DNA of 64,000 nucleotides from an uncultured Clostridia bacterium (GTDB lineage Bacteria; Bacillota; Clostridia; Christensenellales; CAG-917), in contig CALVKR010000001.1 in NCBI GenBank assembly GCA_944332995.1, positions 62,001-126,000 of the forward strand, in the 5' to 3' direction. Position 1 is the first letter of the stretch. Each line of letters starts with the position of its first letter. Both the position numbers and the translations under genes were made by a program. Below the pieces are notes generated by a model. The model was not told where the DNA came from and ran no database searches. It worked only from the letters and a program-made list of their open reading frames with translations. Shown here one piece after another: positions 35,932-45,800 of this stretch.

Positions 35932-37083
35932 TTACAGTTTATCCTTATAAGCCTTCTGCATGGGGAACTGCTTGACTTCCGACGTTTCCTGAAGTTTTTT
36001 CAAAAGTTCCTTTTGCTCTTTACTGAGCGACTTGGGCACTTCCACGGTAACAGTTACGATGAGGTCACCGTTTGTAGTCTTTTTAAGCTGTTTAATGCCC
36101 TGTCCCTTGATTTTAAACACGGCGCCCGACTGAGTGCCCGAAGGGATTTCAAGCTCGCAGGGTTTGTTGAGCGTGGGCACCGATATGGTGCAACCCAAAG
36201 CCGCGTCAAACATGGATACAGGCACGTTTAAAAGCAAGTCGTAGTCCCGGCGAGTGAAATATTTATGCGGTCTCACTTTTATCTGTGCGATAAGAGCGCC
36301 GTTTGCACCGCCGTTTACGCCGTGGTTGCCCTCGCCGGCATAATTGATGCGCTGTCCGTCGTCGATACCGGCAGGAATATTTATCACGATTTCCTTCGTG
36401 ACTTCTTTTCTCGCTTTACCGCCGCACGTCGGACACACCTCGGAAATAATCTTTCCTTTGCCACCGCACTGAGGACAGGTTACCACCTGCGATATCTGAC
36501 CGAAAGGAGTTCTCTGCGTCTGATGAATCTGTCCCGAGCCGTTACAATGAGGACACACTTTAAACGCCGTGCCACCCTTTGCGCCCGTACCTTTACAATC
36601 GGGGCAGTTTTCGATACGCTTTATCGAAACAGTCTTTTTACAGCCGAAAGCCGCTTCTTCAAACGAAAGAGATACGCCTATAAGTATATCCTGACCTCGT
36701 CTTGGGGAATTGGCGTTTCTCGTCCTCGAACCGCCCATAGAGCCGAAGCCGCCGAAAATGCTCGAGAAAATATCGTCGAAACCGAATCCCTCTCCACCGC
36801 CGAAACCGCTAAAGGCGCCGTTAAAACCGCCGAATCCGGATTGCTGAGGATTTTCATCCCCGAAGCGGTCGTACATTTCCTTCTTTTTGGGATCGGACAA
36901 AACTTCATAGGCGTGGTTGATTTCTTTGAATTTTTCTTCCGCCTTCTTCTTTTCCTCCGCCGTGGCGTTGGCGTATACGTCGGGGTGATATTTTTTGGCC
37001 ATTTTGCGGAAAGCGGATTTAATTTCGTCCGCAGACGCATTCTTTTCGATGCCTAATATTTTATAATAGTCCTTTGCTGCCAT
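35932..37083 (-). CDS. dnaJ: Chaperone DnaJ (Hsp40)
   Basis: A 383-residue type I J-protein. The J domain (1-70) contains the HPD motif (YHPDVYANAT). A Gly/Phe-rich region follows. Four CxxCxGxG zinc repeats (CPDCKGTG, CPHCNGSG, CPQCGGKG, CPTCGGKA) lie at about 145-215, with the C-terminal substrate domains after. It delivers unfolded clients to DnaK and stimulates its ATPase. Located 57 bases after dnaK in the CIRCE-controlled operon. Confidence 0.97.
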   Translation of the reverse strand: MAAKDYYKILGIEKNASADEIKSAFRKMAKKYHPDVYANATAEEKKKAEEKFKEINHAYEVLSDPKKKEMYDRFGDENPQQSGFGGFNGAFSGFGGGEGFGFDDIFSSIFGGFGSMGGSRTRNANSPRRGQDILIGVSLSFEEAAFGCKKTVSIKRIENCPDCKGTGAKGGTAFKVCPHCNGSGQIHQTQRTPFGQISQVVTCPQCGGKGKIISEVCPTCGGKARKEVTKEIVINIPAGIDDGQRINYAGEGNHGVNGGANGALIAQIKVRPHKYFTRRDYDLLLNVPVSMFDAALGCTISVPTLNKPCELEIPSGTQSGAVFKIKGQGIKQLKKTTNGDLIVTVTVEVPKSLSKEQKELLKKLQETSEVKQFPMQKAYKDKL

Positions 37084-37140
37084 ATTGCACCTCGGTTTAA
37101 AGCCCGCAAAAGCGGGCTTTAAGGTTTATGTTTGTTTAAT

Positions 37141-38997
37141 TTAGTTTACCGTTCCGTCGGCGGAGTCGTCAACAGTTCCGTCAAAGCCGTCCTGACCGCC
37201 GCTCTGAGCGTTGGGGTCAAATCCTGCCGCTTTCGCAGCGTCGGCTGCCGCCTGAGGATTTTCCTGATAGAATTTCGTGAAAATCGGGTCGCTCGCTTTG
37301 CTGAGCTTTTCGACGGCTTCCTTGACTTTTTCGACGTCTTCCGCTTTTGCGATTTCTTCCGTTGCCGTCTTAGAGGCTTCTTCCAAAGTCTTTTTGTCGT
37401 CTTCGGAAATCTTGTCGCCGTTGTCACGAACGAATTTCTCTATCGTAAAGGTAAGCTGTTCCGCACCGTTTTTGGCGTCCACCAATTCCTTACGCTTTTT
37501 ATCTTCCTCGGCGTATTTTTCCGCATCTTTGATAGCGGCGTCGATATCGTCTTTAGTGAGGTTGCTTGAAGCGGTTAAAGTGATTGATTGCTCTTTATTC
37601 GTGCCCTTGTCTACCGCCTTGACGGAAACGATTCCGTTTGCGTCGATATCAAAGGTAACTTCGATCTGAGGAACTCCTCTGGGTGCCGGAGCGATACCGA
37701 CAAGCTGGAAGTTGCCGAGCGTCTTATTGTCTTTAGCCATAGGTCTTTCACCCTGCAAGACGTGAATGTCAACCGCCGTCTGATGGTCTGCCGCTGTCGA
37801 GAAGATTTGCGACTTGCTCGTAGGAATGGTTGTGTTACGTTCGATAAGTTTTGTAAACACACCGCCCAAGGTTTCGATACCGAGCGAAAGAGGAGTTACG
37901 TCCAAAAGGAGCATATCCTTTACTTCGCCTGCCAAAACGCCTGCCTGAATTGCGGCACCGATTGCGACGCATTCGTCGGGGTTGATGCCCTTATAAGGCT
38001 CTTTGCCGGTGATTTTTTTGACTGCGTCGTAGACAGCCGGAATTCTCGTCGAACCGCCTACCATAATGACTTTGGCGATGTCGCTATATTTTAATCCTGC
38101 GTCCTTCATAGCCTGTTCCATAGGACCGATGGTCTTTTGGACAAGGTCTTCGGTGAGGCTGTCGAATTTAGCTCTTGTGAGCTCCATGTCGAGGTGTTTG
38201 GGTGCACCGTTCGCCATAGCGATAAACGGCAAGTTGATTTTGGTCTTTGTCACGCCGCTGAGGTCGATTTTGGCTTTCTCTGCCGCCTCTTTGATACGTT
38301 GCATTGCCATTTTGTCGCCGGAAAGGTCGATGCCCTCCGCCTTTTTGAATTCGTCGACAATGTAGTCCATGATTTTTTTGTCGAAGTCGTCGCCGCCGAG
38401 TCTGTTGTTTCCGCTTGTAGCCAAAACTTCGAATACGCCGTCGCCGAGTTCGAGAATGGATACGTCGAACGTGCCGCCACCGAGGTCGTAAATCAAAACC
38501 TTTTGCTGCTTGTTTTCGTCTTTGTCTATGCCGTAAGCAAGCGCAGCGGCGGTAGGCTCGTTGATGATACGCAATACTTCAAGTCCCGCTATCTTGCCCG
38601 CGTCTTTGGTCGCCTGTCTTTGAGCGTCGCTGAAGTATGCGGGAACGGTGATAACCGCCTGTGTGACTTTGCCGTTGAGATATTTCTCCGCATCGTTTTT
38701 AAGTTTTGTCAAAATCATTGCACTTATCTCTTGCGGAGTATATTCCTTTCCTTCGATTTTGATTTTTCTATCCGAGCCCATGTCCCTCTTTATCGAGATA
38801 ACGGTGTGGTCGGGGTTTGCGACGGCCTGACGCTTTGCAACGTCGCCGACGAGTCTTTCGCCGTCTTTAGAAAAAGCTACGACGGAAGGGGTCGTTCTCA
38901 TACCTTCGGCGTTGACGATAACGGTAGGCTCGCCGCCTTCCATAACCGCCACGCATGAGTTTGTTGTTCCAAGGTCAATACCGATAATTTTTCCCAT
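37141..38997 (-). CDS. dnaK: Chaperone DnaK (Hsp70)
   Basis: A 618-residue Hsp70. The ATPase domain starts [13 protein letters not shown] and carries [23 protein letters not shown] and [10 protein letters not shown]; the linker reads [13 protein letters not shown], followed by the substrate-binding and lid regions. It lacks the eukaryote/proteobacterial 24-residue insert, as is usual in Gram-positives. It works with GrpE and DnaJ encoded on either side. Compare the distant Hsp70-like protein at 51443. Confidence 0.98.
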   Translation of the reverse strand: MGKIIGIDLGTTNSCVAVMEGGEPTVIVNAEGMRTTPSVVAFSKDGERLVGDVAKRQAVANPDHTVISIKRDMGSDRKIKIEGKEYTPQEISAMILTKLKNDAEKYLNGKVTQAVITVPAYFSDAQRQATKDAGKIAGLEVLRIINEPTAAALAYGIDKDENKQQKVLIYDLGGGTFDVSILELGDGVFEVLATSGNNRLGGDDFDKKIMDYIVDEFKKAEGIDLSGDKMAMQRIKEAAEKAKIDLSGVTKTKINLPFIAMANGAPKHLDMELTRAKFDSLTEDLVQKTIGPMEQAMKDAGLKYSDIAKVIMVGGSTRIPAVYDAVKKITGKEPYKGINPDECVAIGAAIQAGVLAGEVKDMLLLDVTPLSLGIETLGGVFTKLIERNTTIPTSKSQIFSTAADHQTAVDIHVLQGERPMAKDNKTLGNFQLVGIAPAPRGVPQIEVTFDIDANGIVSVKAVDKGTNKEQSITLTASSNLTKDDIDAAIKDAEKYAEEDKKRKELVDAKNGAEQLTFTIEKFVRDNGDKISEDDKKTLEEASKTATEEIAKAEDVEKVKEAVEKLSKASDPIFTKFYQENPQAAADAAKAAGFDPNAQSGGQDGFDGTVDDSADGTVN

Positions 38998-39028
38998 AGT
39001 TCTATTCTCCTTAAAAATTATATTTTTT

Positions 39029-39619
39029 TTAACCGGCGACTTTTACCATTGCGTATCTCAATACGCTGTCGCCCTTTATATAGCCCTTTAACAGGACCTG
39101 CAAGACTTTGCCTTTCATTTCCTCGTTTTCCTCTCTCATGACAGCCGTCATTTTGTTCGGATCGAAATCGTCGCCTTCTTTGACTTCAATTTCCTTTACG
39201 TCGTATTTTGAAAGTATCGCCTTTAGCTGCTGTTCGATAAGGTCAAAACCTTTAATCGAATCGTCGCCGTTTATCATTTCTTTTGCTCTGTCAAGATTGT
39301 CGATAACTTCAAGTATCTTTTCGAGCACCGAGCACTCGCCCAAAATTCTCATTTCCGTCGATATACTCTCGTTTCTCTTTTTATAGTTATCGAAATCCGC
39401 TCTCAGTCTCAGCGCCGTGTTTTTGTTTTCTTCGGCAAGCGCTATGTTTTTACCAAGCTCCGTTTCCAAAAACTCAACGTATTCTTCAGGCGTCATATCC
39501 TCTTTTGAAACGCCCTCTTTTTTCTCGTCGTCCGCCGAGGCTGTTTCCTCTATCTTTTCTTCTGTCGATTGAGGTTCGTCTAAGGTTTGCTCTTTTTCTT
39601 TTTTATTCTTTTCGCTCAT
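39029..39619 (-). CDS. grpE: Nucleotide exchange factor GrpE
   Basis: A 196-residue DnaK nucleotide exchange factor. An acidic, disordered N-terminus of about 45 residues is followed by the long helix ([12 protein letters not shown]) and the C-terminal beta-domain. It overlaps the end of hrcA by 17 bases and is 31 bases ahead of dnaK. Confidence 0.95.
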   Translation of the reverse strand: MSEKNKKEKEQTLDEPQSTEEKIEETASADDEKKEGVSKEDMTPEEYVEFLETELGKNIALAEENKNTALRLRADFDNYKKRNESISTEMRILGECSVLEKILEVIDNLDRAKEMINGDDSIKGFDLIEQQLKAILSKYDVKEIEVKEGDDFDPNKMTAVMREENEEMKGKVLQVLLKGYIKGDSVLRYAMVKVAG

Positions 39620-40643
39620 CTATATCCTCCGTCTGTGTGTCGTCGAAAACGCTTTCAAGCGATTTCTTAATTCCGTCCAATACGGAAGCGACTTTTTTAT
39701 AATCCATTCTTTCAGGTCCTATGACTCCTGCCTGACCTATCACCTGCCCGTTTATCTTGTACTCTGCGGTGACTATAGCGCATTTGTCAATCCCCTCGCC
39801 CCCGATTTTCATTGAAAATTCGATGTTGTCGTCGGGAGTTACCAGTCTTTCAAGCGAATCGCTGTCCGACATAATCTCGAGGAAATTTTTCACGTCGCTA
39901 GGATTTTCGTTATAATCCAAAACCTTTAAAGCTCCCTCAACGTGAACGGATTTCCGTTTTTCAAGGCAATAGCTTTCAAGTATGGATATGATTTCATCGA
40001 AAACCGTTTTATATCCCTCAATACTCTTGCCTATCTTTTTAAGCTCACTGTCAAGATTTATCGACGAAACCTTTTTGCCCTGAAACACTTTGTCGAGCAA
40101 ATCGCTTGCCGCCTCTATGCCCGCCTGCTTGACGTCGTCGGGAATTTCTATCGCCTTGTCGGTGATGATACCGCAATTTGTGACGATGAGCACAAGCGCA
40201 AGTCCGTTTTGAAGTCCTACGAGTTTGATTTCCTCAATCACCACGTCCTCGTTGTTGTTGGCAACAAATACCGTCGTGTAGTTTGTCTGGTCGCTTATTA
40301 TCTTTGCCGCCTCAACCGAAAGACTCTCTATGCTCGTTACCTGCTTTGAAAACCTTTCCGTCATAGACGTAAGGTCTTGCTCGGTAAACTCGTGATTTTC
40401 AAACGCCCTTTGACAATACAGCTTGTATGCCTCGGGTTTCGGAACTCTGCCTGCCGACGTGTGCGGCTTGTCGATATATCCGAGCGCCTCTAAGGCGTTG
40501 AGCTCCGACCTGATTGTTGCGGAACTGACTTCGGGCATATACTTCGATTGAATATCTCCGCTCGAAACCGGCTCCGCCGATTTGATATAATCGTCGACGA
40601 GAGCGTTTAGTATTTTTTCCTTTCTGTCTGAAAGTTTTGTCAT
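39603..40643 (-). CDS. hrcA: Heat-inducible transcription repressor HrcA
   Basis: A 346-residue repressor that binds CIRCE operators and is kept active by GroEL. The start was set at MTKLSDRKEK (40641-40643), preceded by GGAGGAGA; the frame extends 17 codons further without family similarity. An N-terminal winged helix (VSSGDIQ ... SSATIRSELNALEALGYIDK) and the GAF-like C-terminal part are present. First gene of the hrcA-grpE-dnaK-dnaJ-prmA operon, with a CIRCE just upstream. Confidence 0.95.
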   Translation of the reverse strand: MTKLSDRKEKILNALVDDYIKSAEPVSSGDIQSKYMPEVSSATIRSELNALEALGYIDKPHTSAGRVPKPEAYKLYCQRAFENHEFTEQDLTSMTERFSKQVTSIESLSVEAAKIISDQTNYTTVFVANNNEDVVIEEIKLVGLQNGLALVLIVTNCGIITDKAIEIPDDVKQAGIEAASDLLDKVFQGKKVSSINLDSELKKIGKSIEGYKTVFDEIISILESYCLEKRKSVHVEGALKVLDYNENPSDVKNFLEIMSDSDSLERLVTPDDNIEFSMKIGGEGIDKCAIVTAEYKINGQVIGQAGVIGPERMDYKKVASVLDGIKKSLESVFDDTQTEDIDERKE

Positions 40644-40710
40644 ACTCTTACTCTCCTCCGGGCAAACACCTCGGCATTTGTCCGTTTTTGGCACTCTTGA
40701 GGCTCGTTTG

Positions 40711-40737
40711 TTAGCAATCTACTGCCTTGACTGCTAA
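40711..40737 (-). promoter_or_regulatory. CIRCE operator
   Basis: TTAGCAATC-N9-GACTGCTAA, a 9-9-9 inverted repeat matching the CIRCE consensus (TTAGCACTC-N9-GAGTGCTAA) at all but one position per arm. It directly follows the hrcA -10 box, so bound HrcA would block transcription initiation. Confidence 0.9.
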
Positions 40738-40738
40738 T

Positions 40739-40767
40739 AATATATTACCGATTTTACCGTTTGTCAA
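40739..40767 (-). promoter_or_regulatory. Promoter of the hrcA-dnaK operon
   Basis: On the minus strand TTGACA (complement at 40762-40767) and TATATT (complement at 40739-40744) are separated by 17 bases; the CIRCE begins 2 bases downstream. Confidence 0.85.
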
Positions 40768-40789
40768 CTGTTTTTAGCAATTTTTTTTA

Positions 40790-41790
40790 AAATTTTTATA
40801 TAAATTTTTCTACAAATTTTCGACAAAATGCTTTATATTCGAAAAATAGCATTAAACGCCACCTTAAAGCCACTCTTAGCAGAACAGAAATGCTTTAAAT
40901 TTATACCGTTGTCGGCTATGACAAGGTAGAATGTTTCAGGCAAATGCACAGCATAAGACAAAACCGCAATTTGTATGCAATTCGGCCTGTATGTGCAACC
41001 GCAGACTATAGCCAACTCGGTCTATAATTCAGCCTATTGTTCAACCGCAACGTATAACCGCTTCGCTCTTTAATTCAGCTTAATGTGCAACTGCAACGTA
41101 TAACCGCCCCGCTCTTTAATTCAGCCTGTATGTGTAACTGCAAAGTATAACCGCCCCGCTCTTTAATTCAGCCTGTATGAGCAACCGCAACGTATAGCCA
41201 CTCGGTCTATAATTCGGCCTGCATGTGCTACCGCAACGTATAACCGCCCCGGTATAATTCTTCGGAATGCGCTGTGTTTCGTCAATGAAGTTGCAATAGA
41301 CTACCGTGGGCATATAATGCAGTCTATCCTTATACCGCAGGCTAATATCACCACTATGTCGGCATGGGGTAAATTTATCTTTGCGTTTTAGGATAAAATA
41401 AAAAACTTAGCATTATATGCTAAGCCTGAAACTTTAAAAATCATTGCTTGAAAATCAATGCAAAACTATAAATTTTAAAAAACTGAAACGAGATTTTACA
41501 AACCTGAGGTTTTAACCATACCTGCAAAATTTAATATAAAATCCGATATTATTTATATACCTTACGCTTATGTTAAACTTTACCGTTCCTATAATGGGTT
41601 CCGTTCTTATAAGTCTTCCGTTCCTATAAAGTCTTCAGTTCTTATAATGCTTCCGTCCTTATAAGAGTTGAGTTATTATCTATAATTGCGTTATTATCAA
41701 ACGATGCGCCGTTATTTAACCTCTCGCAGTTATATAATCTTCCGTTTTGATATAACAACTTTTATAAAAAATTCCGATTTGAGAAATTTT
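40790..41790. repeat. 1-kb gene-free spacer with two tandem-repeat arrays
   Basis: Six units of 46-47 bp (start CAACCGCAACGTATAACCGC) begin at 40996, 41042, 41088, 41135, 41182 and 41228; the last is truncated. A second array has the word CCGTTCYTATAA at 41583, 41601, 41618, 41636 and 41653, a period of 17-18 bp, with diverged copies to about 41755. Short open frames in the arrays are by-products of the repeats. No gene or terminator is evident. Confidence 0.85.
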
Positions 41791-42885
41791 TCAGATTTTA
41801 TTCATTATATTTGCTAAAGCCTCATCTGCCGAACGGGTATTTTGAGCTATGATATCGTCGTCTGTAAACACGAAGTCACAGCCGTTACTGCGGCATTTGA
41901 CGTAAAAAGTTCCCAAAAACTTTTGTAGCGTATCGCTTGCTCTGCCATCGGATATCCTTAAATACTCGAAAAAGTCTTTCTTTAAATGCGAAGTCATTTT
42001 GTTCTTGCCTGCCCTGTTTACGAAAAACAGAAACAGAGTGCCTTTAGAGCCCTTTGCGTCTTTATCCTCTTCCCAGCGTTTGAAATATTCTTCAATATTT
42101 TTTATGTCCGACAAAGGTTTTGTGGTAATGCGAGCATTCCACTCGTCGTCAAAATATATCATGACCGAGGATATCTTTTTATCGCTCGCCAAAAGCGGAC
42201 AAATTTCCGAGTAGCTTTCGCAAAATTCAGCCTTTGTCATTTTAATCATACCGAATCTTGGCGGTCTGAAGTCGCTTGAACACTCCTTTAAGATGTCGTA
42301 CGGTTTACCGCTCGTCTTATCCTCAATGACGTCAAACGACGAAGTCAATCCGTAAACGCTTTTGATATAATCCCTTTCAAAACGCATCGTTTCGGCGTTG
42401 CCGGCCTTGAGTTTACCTATTATATTGAGAAAATCGGAAGCCGCTCTCGTTTTAAGTTTTAGATAAAAATCGTTTTGGTATCCGTCTATCCCCTTTTCAA
42501 CAGAAACGCTCTCGAGCTTTGATTTATACAGCAATTTAAAATAAAATCCTGCATATCTGAGCCTCTCCGATTCGCTCCTGTTACGTTCCATATAGTCTTT
42601 TTGATAATAAAATCCTATCCTCCAAACGGCGGACGGATGCCCGAGGTTGGCGGCATAAATGCAAAGAGAGGTCGCCTGTTCGATATACTTTTTATAATCC
42701 TTTCTCGATTCCGCCTTAAGGGCGTTGAGGTAAAAAAGTTCGGAGAGCTTGAAAATCTCGTCGTTTTCCCTCGTTATCTTAAAATCCGCATCGAAAATCG
42801 GACTCTTACATTTAGGGCAGACCAAAGAGCCGTCAAACAGAGTCAACACTTCGTCAAATTCTTTTTTGCATTTTTGACATTTCAT
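41791..42885 (-). CDS. Zinc-ribbon protein, last gene of the Hsp70/SNF2 operon
   Basis: A 364-residue soluble protein. An N-terminal zinc ribbon is clear (C3, C6, C23, C26). A helical middle part (about 45-150, with YIEQATSLCIYAANLGHPSA) resembles a Sel1/TPR-like repeat. The C-terminal half is mixed alpha/beta without a recognised family. It starts 12 bases after the MBG-repeat gene and is probably the last gene of the five-gene unit. No catalytic motif is seen; role unknown. Confidence 0.65.
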   Translation of the reverse strand: MKCQKCKKEFDEVLTLFDGSLVCPKCKSPIFDADFKITRENDEIFKLSELFYLNALKAESRKDYKKYIEQATSLCIYAANLGHPSAVWRIGFYYQKDYMERNRSESERLRYAGFYFKLLYKSKLESVSVEKGIDGYQNDFYLKLKTRAASDFLNIIGKLKAGNAETMRFERDYIKSVYGLTSSFDVIEDKTSGKPYDILKECSSDFRPPRFGMIKMTKAEFCESYSEICPLLASDKKISSVMIYFDDEWNARITTKPLSDIKNIEEYFKRWEEDKDAKGSKGTLFLFFVNRAGKNKMTSHLKKDFFEYLRISDGRASDTLQKFLGTFYVKCRSNGCDFVFTDDDIIAQNTRSADEALANIMNKI

Positions 42886-42897
42886 ATCTCGCCCTCC

Positions 42898-45800
42898 TTA
42901 AGCCTCGTATACGCTGAACGATTTTTCCGTTTCGCAGGACGCTGCAATTTTGAAATTCGCCCCTGCCGATACGCTCACTTTATATTCGCCTGCCTCGGTA
43001 ATTTCCTCTACCGTATATCCTTCGGCGTCTGTAATTTTATAGACAAGCGTGCCTTGCGCCGAACCGTCGTCGGCGGTTGCCAAAGGATAAAGTATCTCGT
43101 CGCCCAGCGTAAAGGAGGATTTATCTTCCCATACGATGACGATTTCTTTTTGCATTATCTCAAACATGACGGAGGAATCGGCAAGAGCATAATTTCCCCC
43201 CTGTCCCGAAGCTGTTGCGGAATAATTTCCGGCATCAGTCTTTCCACCGCTGACGCTGAGGACGATTTTTCCGTCATTGCCAACGCCGTTAATATACGCC
43301 GTCGGAGTGTGAGGCTGACCGTCATATACAAAACTGAGATTTTCCCACACCACATTTACGGTTAGCGGCGAAATATCGTAGCTTTGCGACAGAGAACAGG
43401 TTATCAGATAATTTGCGTTGGGATTTTGCGCCGTTGCGACATGATTGCCTGCATCTTTTGCCGCTCCCGTCACAGGCATTGTTATTTTACCGTCGCTGCC
43501 CACGCCGATATACGAAGCGGACGGAAGTTGCGACAAGCCGTTATACGTCATGGTGAGATTTTGCCAATCGAGCGAATTTATCTGATATTGGGCTATAACA
43601 AACTCGGACAATTTGGTCGATTCGCTTATGACATAGTTTTGATTGTCTATCTGCGCGGTTGCGGTATAACTGCCTGCATTTATCTTTTCACCGCTGACGG
43701 CGACGTTTACCGTATCGCCCGATACGACTCCCTCTCCTGCCTCGGCAGACGGCTTTTGAGCCAAACCGTTATAGGTGAGCGAAAGGTCCGACCATACGAG
43801 CTCGACGGTTTTGGCATTTATCGAATATGCCGCCGTGGGATTTGAAAGCGTATAGTTGGCATTTGAACAGCCTGCCGTAGCGGTATAATTTCCGACGTTG
43901 ATTTCTCCTGCCGAAACGGTAAGGGATATCACACCGTCCGCACCTACGCCGTTTATCGATGCCGAAGGAGTCTTTGCCGTCTTATCGTAGACAAAGGAAG
44001 TTTCTGCCCACTGAACGGTAACGGATAAAGGCAGAATGTTGAATGTCATAGTTTTGTTTTGGTCTATCGTATAATTGCCGTCGGATATCGAAGCGGTTGC
44101 GCTATAGCCGTTTCCGACAAAAGTTTGCTCGCCCGATACCGTAACCTCGACGATGTCGCCATCACATACGTTTTTGAGCGTTGCGACGGGTTTTTGCGGA
44201 TATCCCGAATAGACGAGCGAGGTTTTAGACCACTCTACCAAAACGGGTTTGGGCAAAATTTCAAACGATTTTTGAGTGCCGGTGAGCGTATAATTGTTGT
44301 TTGAAACGGAAGCGGTTGCGGTGTGCGAGCCTGAGTCCGTCGCTCCGCCCGTGACGGTCAACACGATAACGCCGTCCAAGCCCACTCCGTTGATAGTTGC
44401 CGAAGGCTGTTGTTTTGTCTTGTTGTAAACGAAACTGTCGCCCGACCAAACGACCGCTATCTCATATTTAGTTATCTCAAACTCGGTGGTTTTTGACGAC
44501 TGCGAAAGCGTGTAGTTGGCGTCGGTTATGTTTGCGGCAGCCTGCCACGTTCCGACGTTTTTTTGTCCGCCGCTTACGCTCACGTTTACCGTATCGCCTT
44601 CGACTGTTCCGCTAAGCGTAGCCTTGGGCGACTGAGCGTATCCGTTGTAGACCATAGACAGACCGCTCCACACGACGGTCAATTCTTTAGGCAGAACGGT
44701 AAACTGCGTCTGAATGCCTGTCAACGAATAGTTTAAATTGTCGCTGACCGCCGTTGCAATATACTCCCCGGCATCTGACTGTCCGCCGTCGACTCTGACC
44801 GACACCGTGCCGTCCGTTCCAACGCCGTTAAAAGAAGCCGTGGGAGTCTTTATCGCTCCGTCGTATACGAACGAGAGATTTTGCCAATTTACCTCAGCCG
44901 TAGCGGGTAAAATTTCAAACGACCTCGATGACGTAGATGAAGTTATCCGATAATAATCTGCGCACTCGCCCGTAAGCGTAGCCTTTGAAACGTATTCGCC
45001 TGCATTGACAACGGAATTTAAGCTGAGAGAAACGGTTACCGTATCGCCGTTTATAATGTCCTTTGCGTCGCCCGATGCGCTGACCGACTTTTCCGTGCTG
45101 TCGTATATCTCGGCATCAGGAATATCCCATATAAGGTCAAGCGTCTTTTTGTTTACCGTGATATTTACCGTTCTCGTCGCATAAGACGTTAGCGACGAAA
45201 GCGACGACGAAGACGTGACGGTGAGAGTGTAAACGCCGGAATCGCTGACAGGCGAAATGTTGTTTTTGGTGTATTCTCCGCCCGACCAGACTTCCGAGCC
45301 GTTAAACGACCAATTAAATGTCAGGTCCATATTGTCGGAAGCGGCAACAGCGCTTCCCGTCAATATCAAGTCGTCGCCGTATACGTATGCCTGGCTGTTA
45401 GACGATATGGCGTTGACGGTGGGTTTTTCCATTTCCCATTCGGGATACAATATAATTTTCGAGTCCTTGCCCGAAGAATTCAGCACCGCTTTAAAGTCTA
45501 TCAAATCTGTCTTTTCCGAGCTGTCCACCGTATATAGGAAGGAATATGTAAAGCCGTCTCTCGATGGTAAAGAATTTATTAAATCAAGACAGTTGTAAAC
45601 GGTAACGAAACGGTATTGATATTTTTTGGCGTTATATACCGTGGTTTTATAACTTTCGTCCGTTTCGTATAAGTCGTCGTTATCTTCCGCTATCGAAACG
45701 GCGTATACGCTGTCAAAAACGATACTCACCGAAACGTCGTTTTTGGGCGTTGCCGATTGTATTGCGTCAAGCGAGCTTTTGGACAATATCTTTGCGTCGG

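Noticed and set aside
40833-41313. Small minus-strand frames in the 46-bp repeat array
   Set aside because: They are repeat-derived, without start signals or domain similarity.
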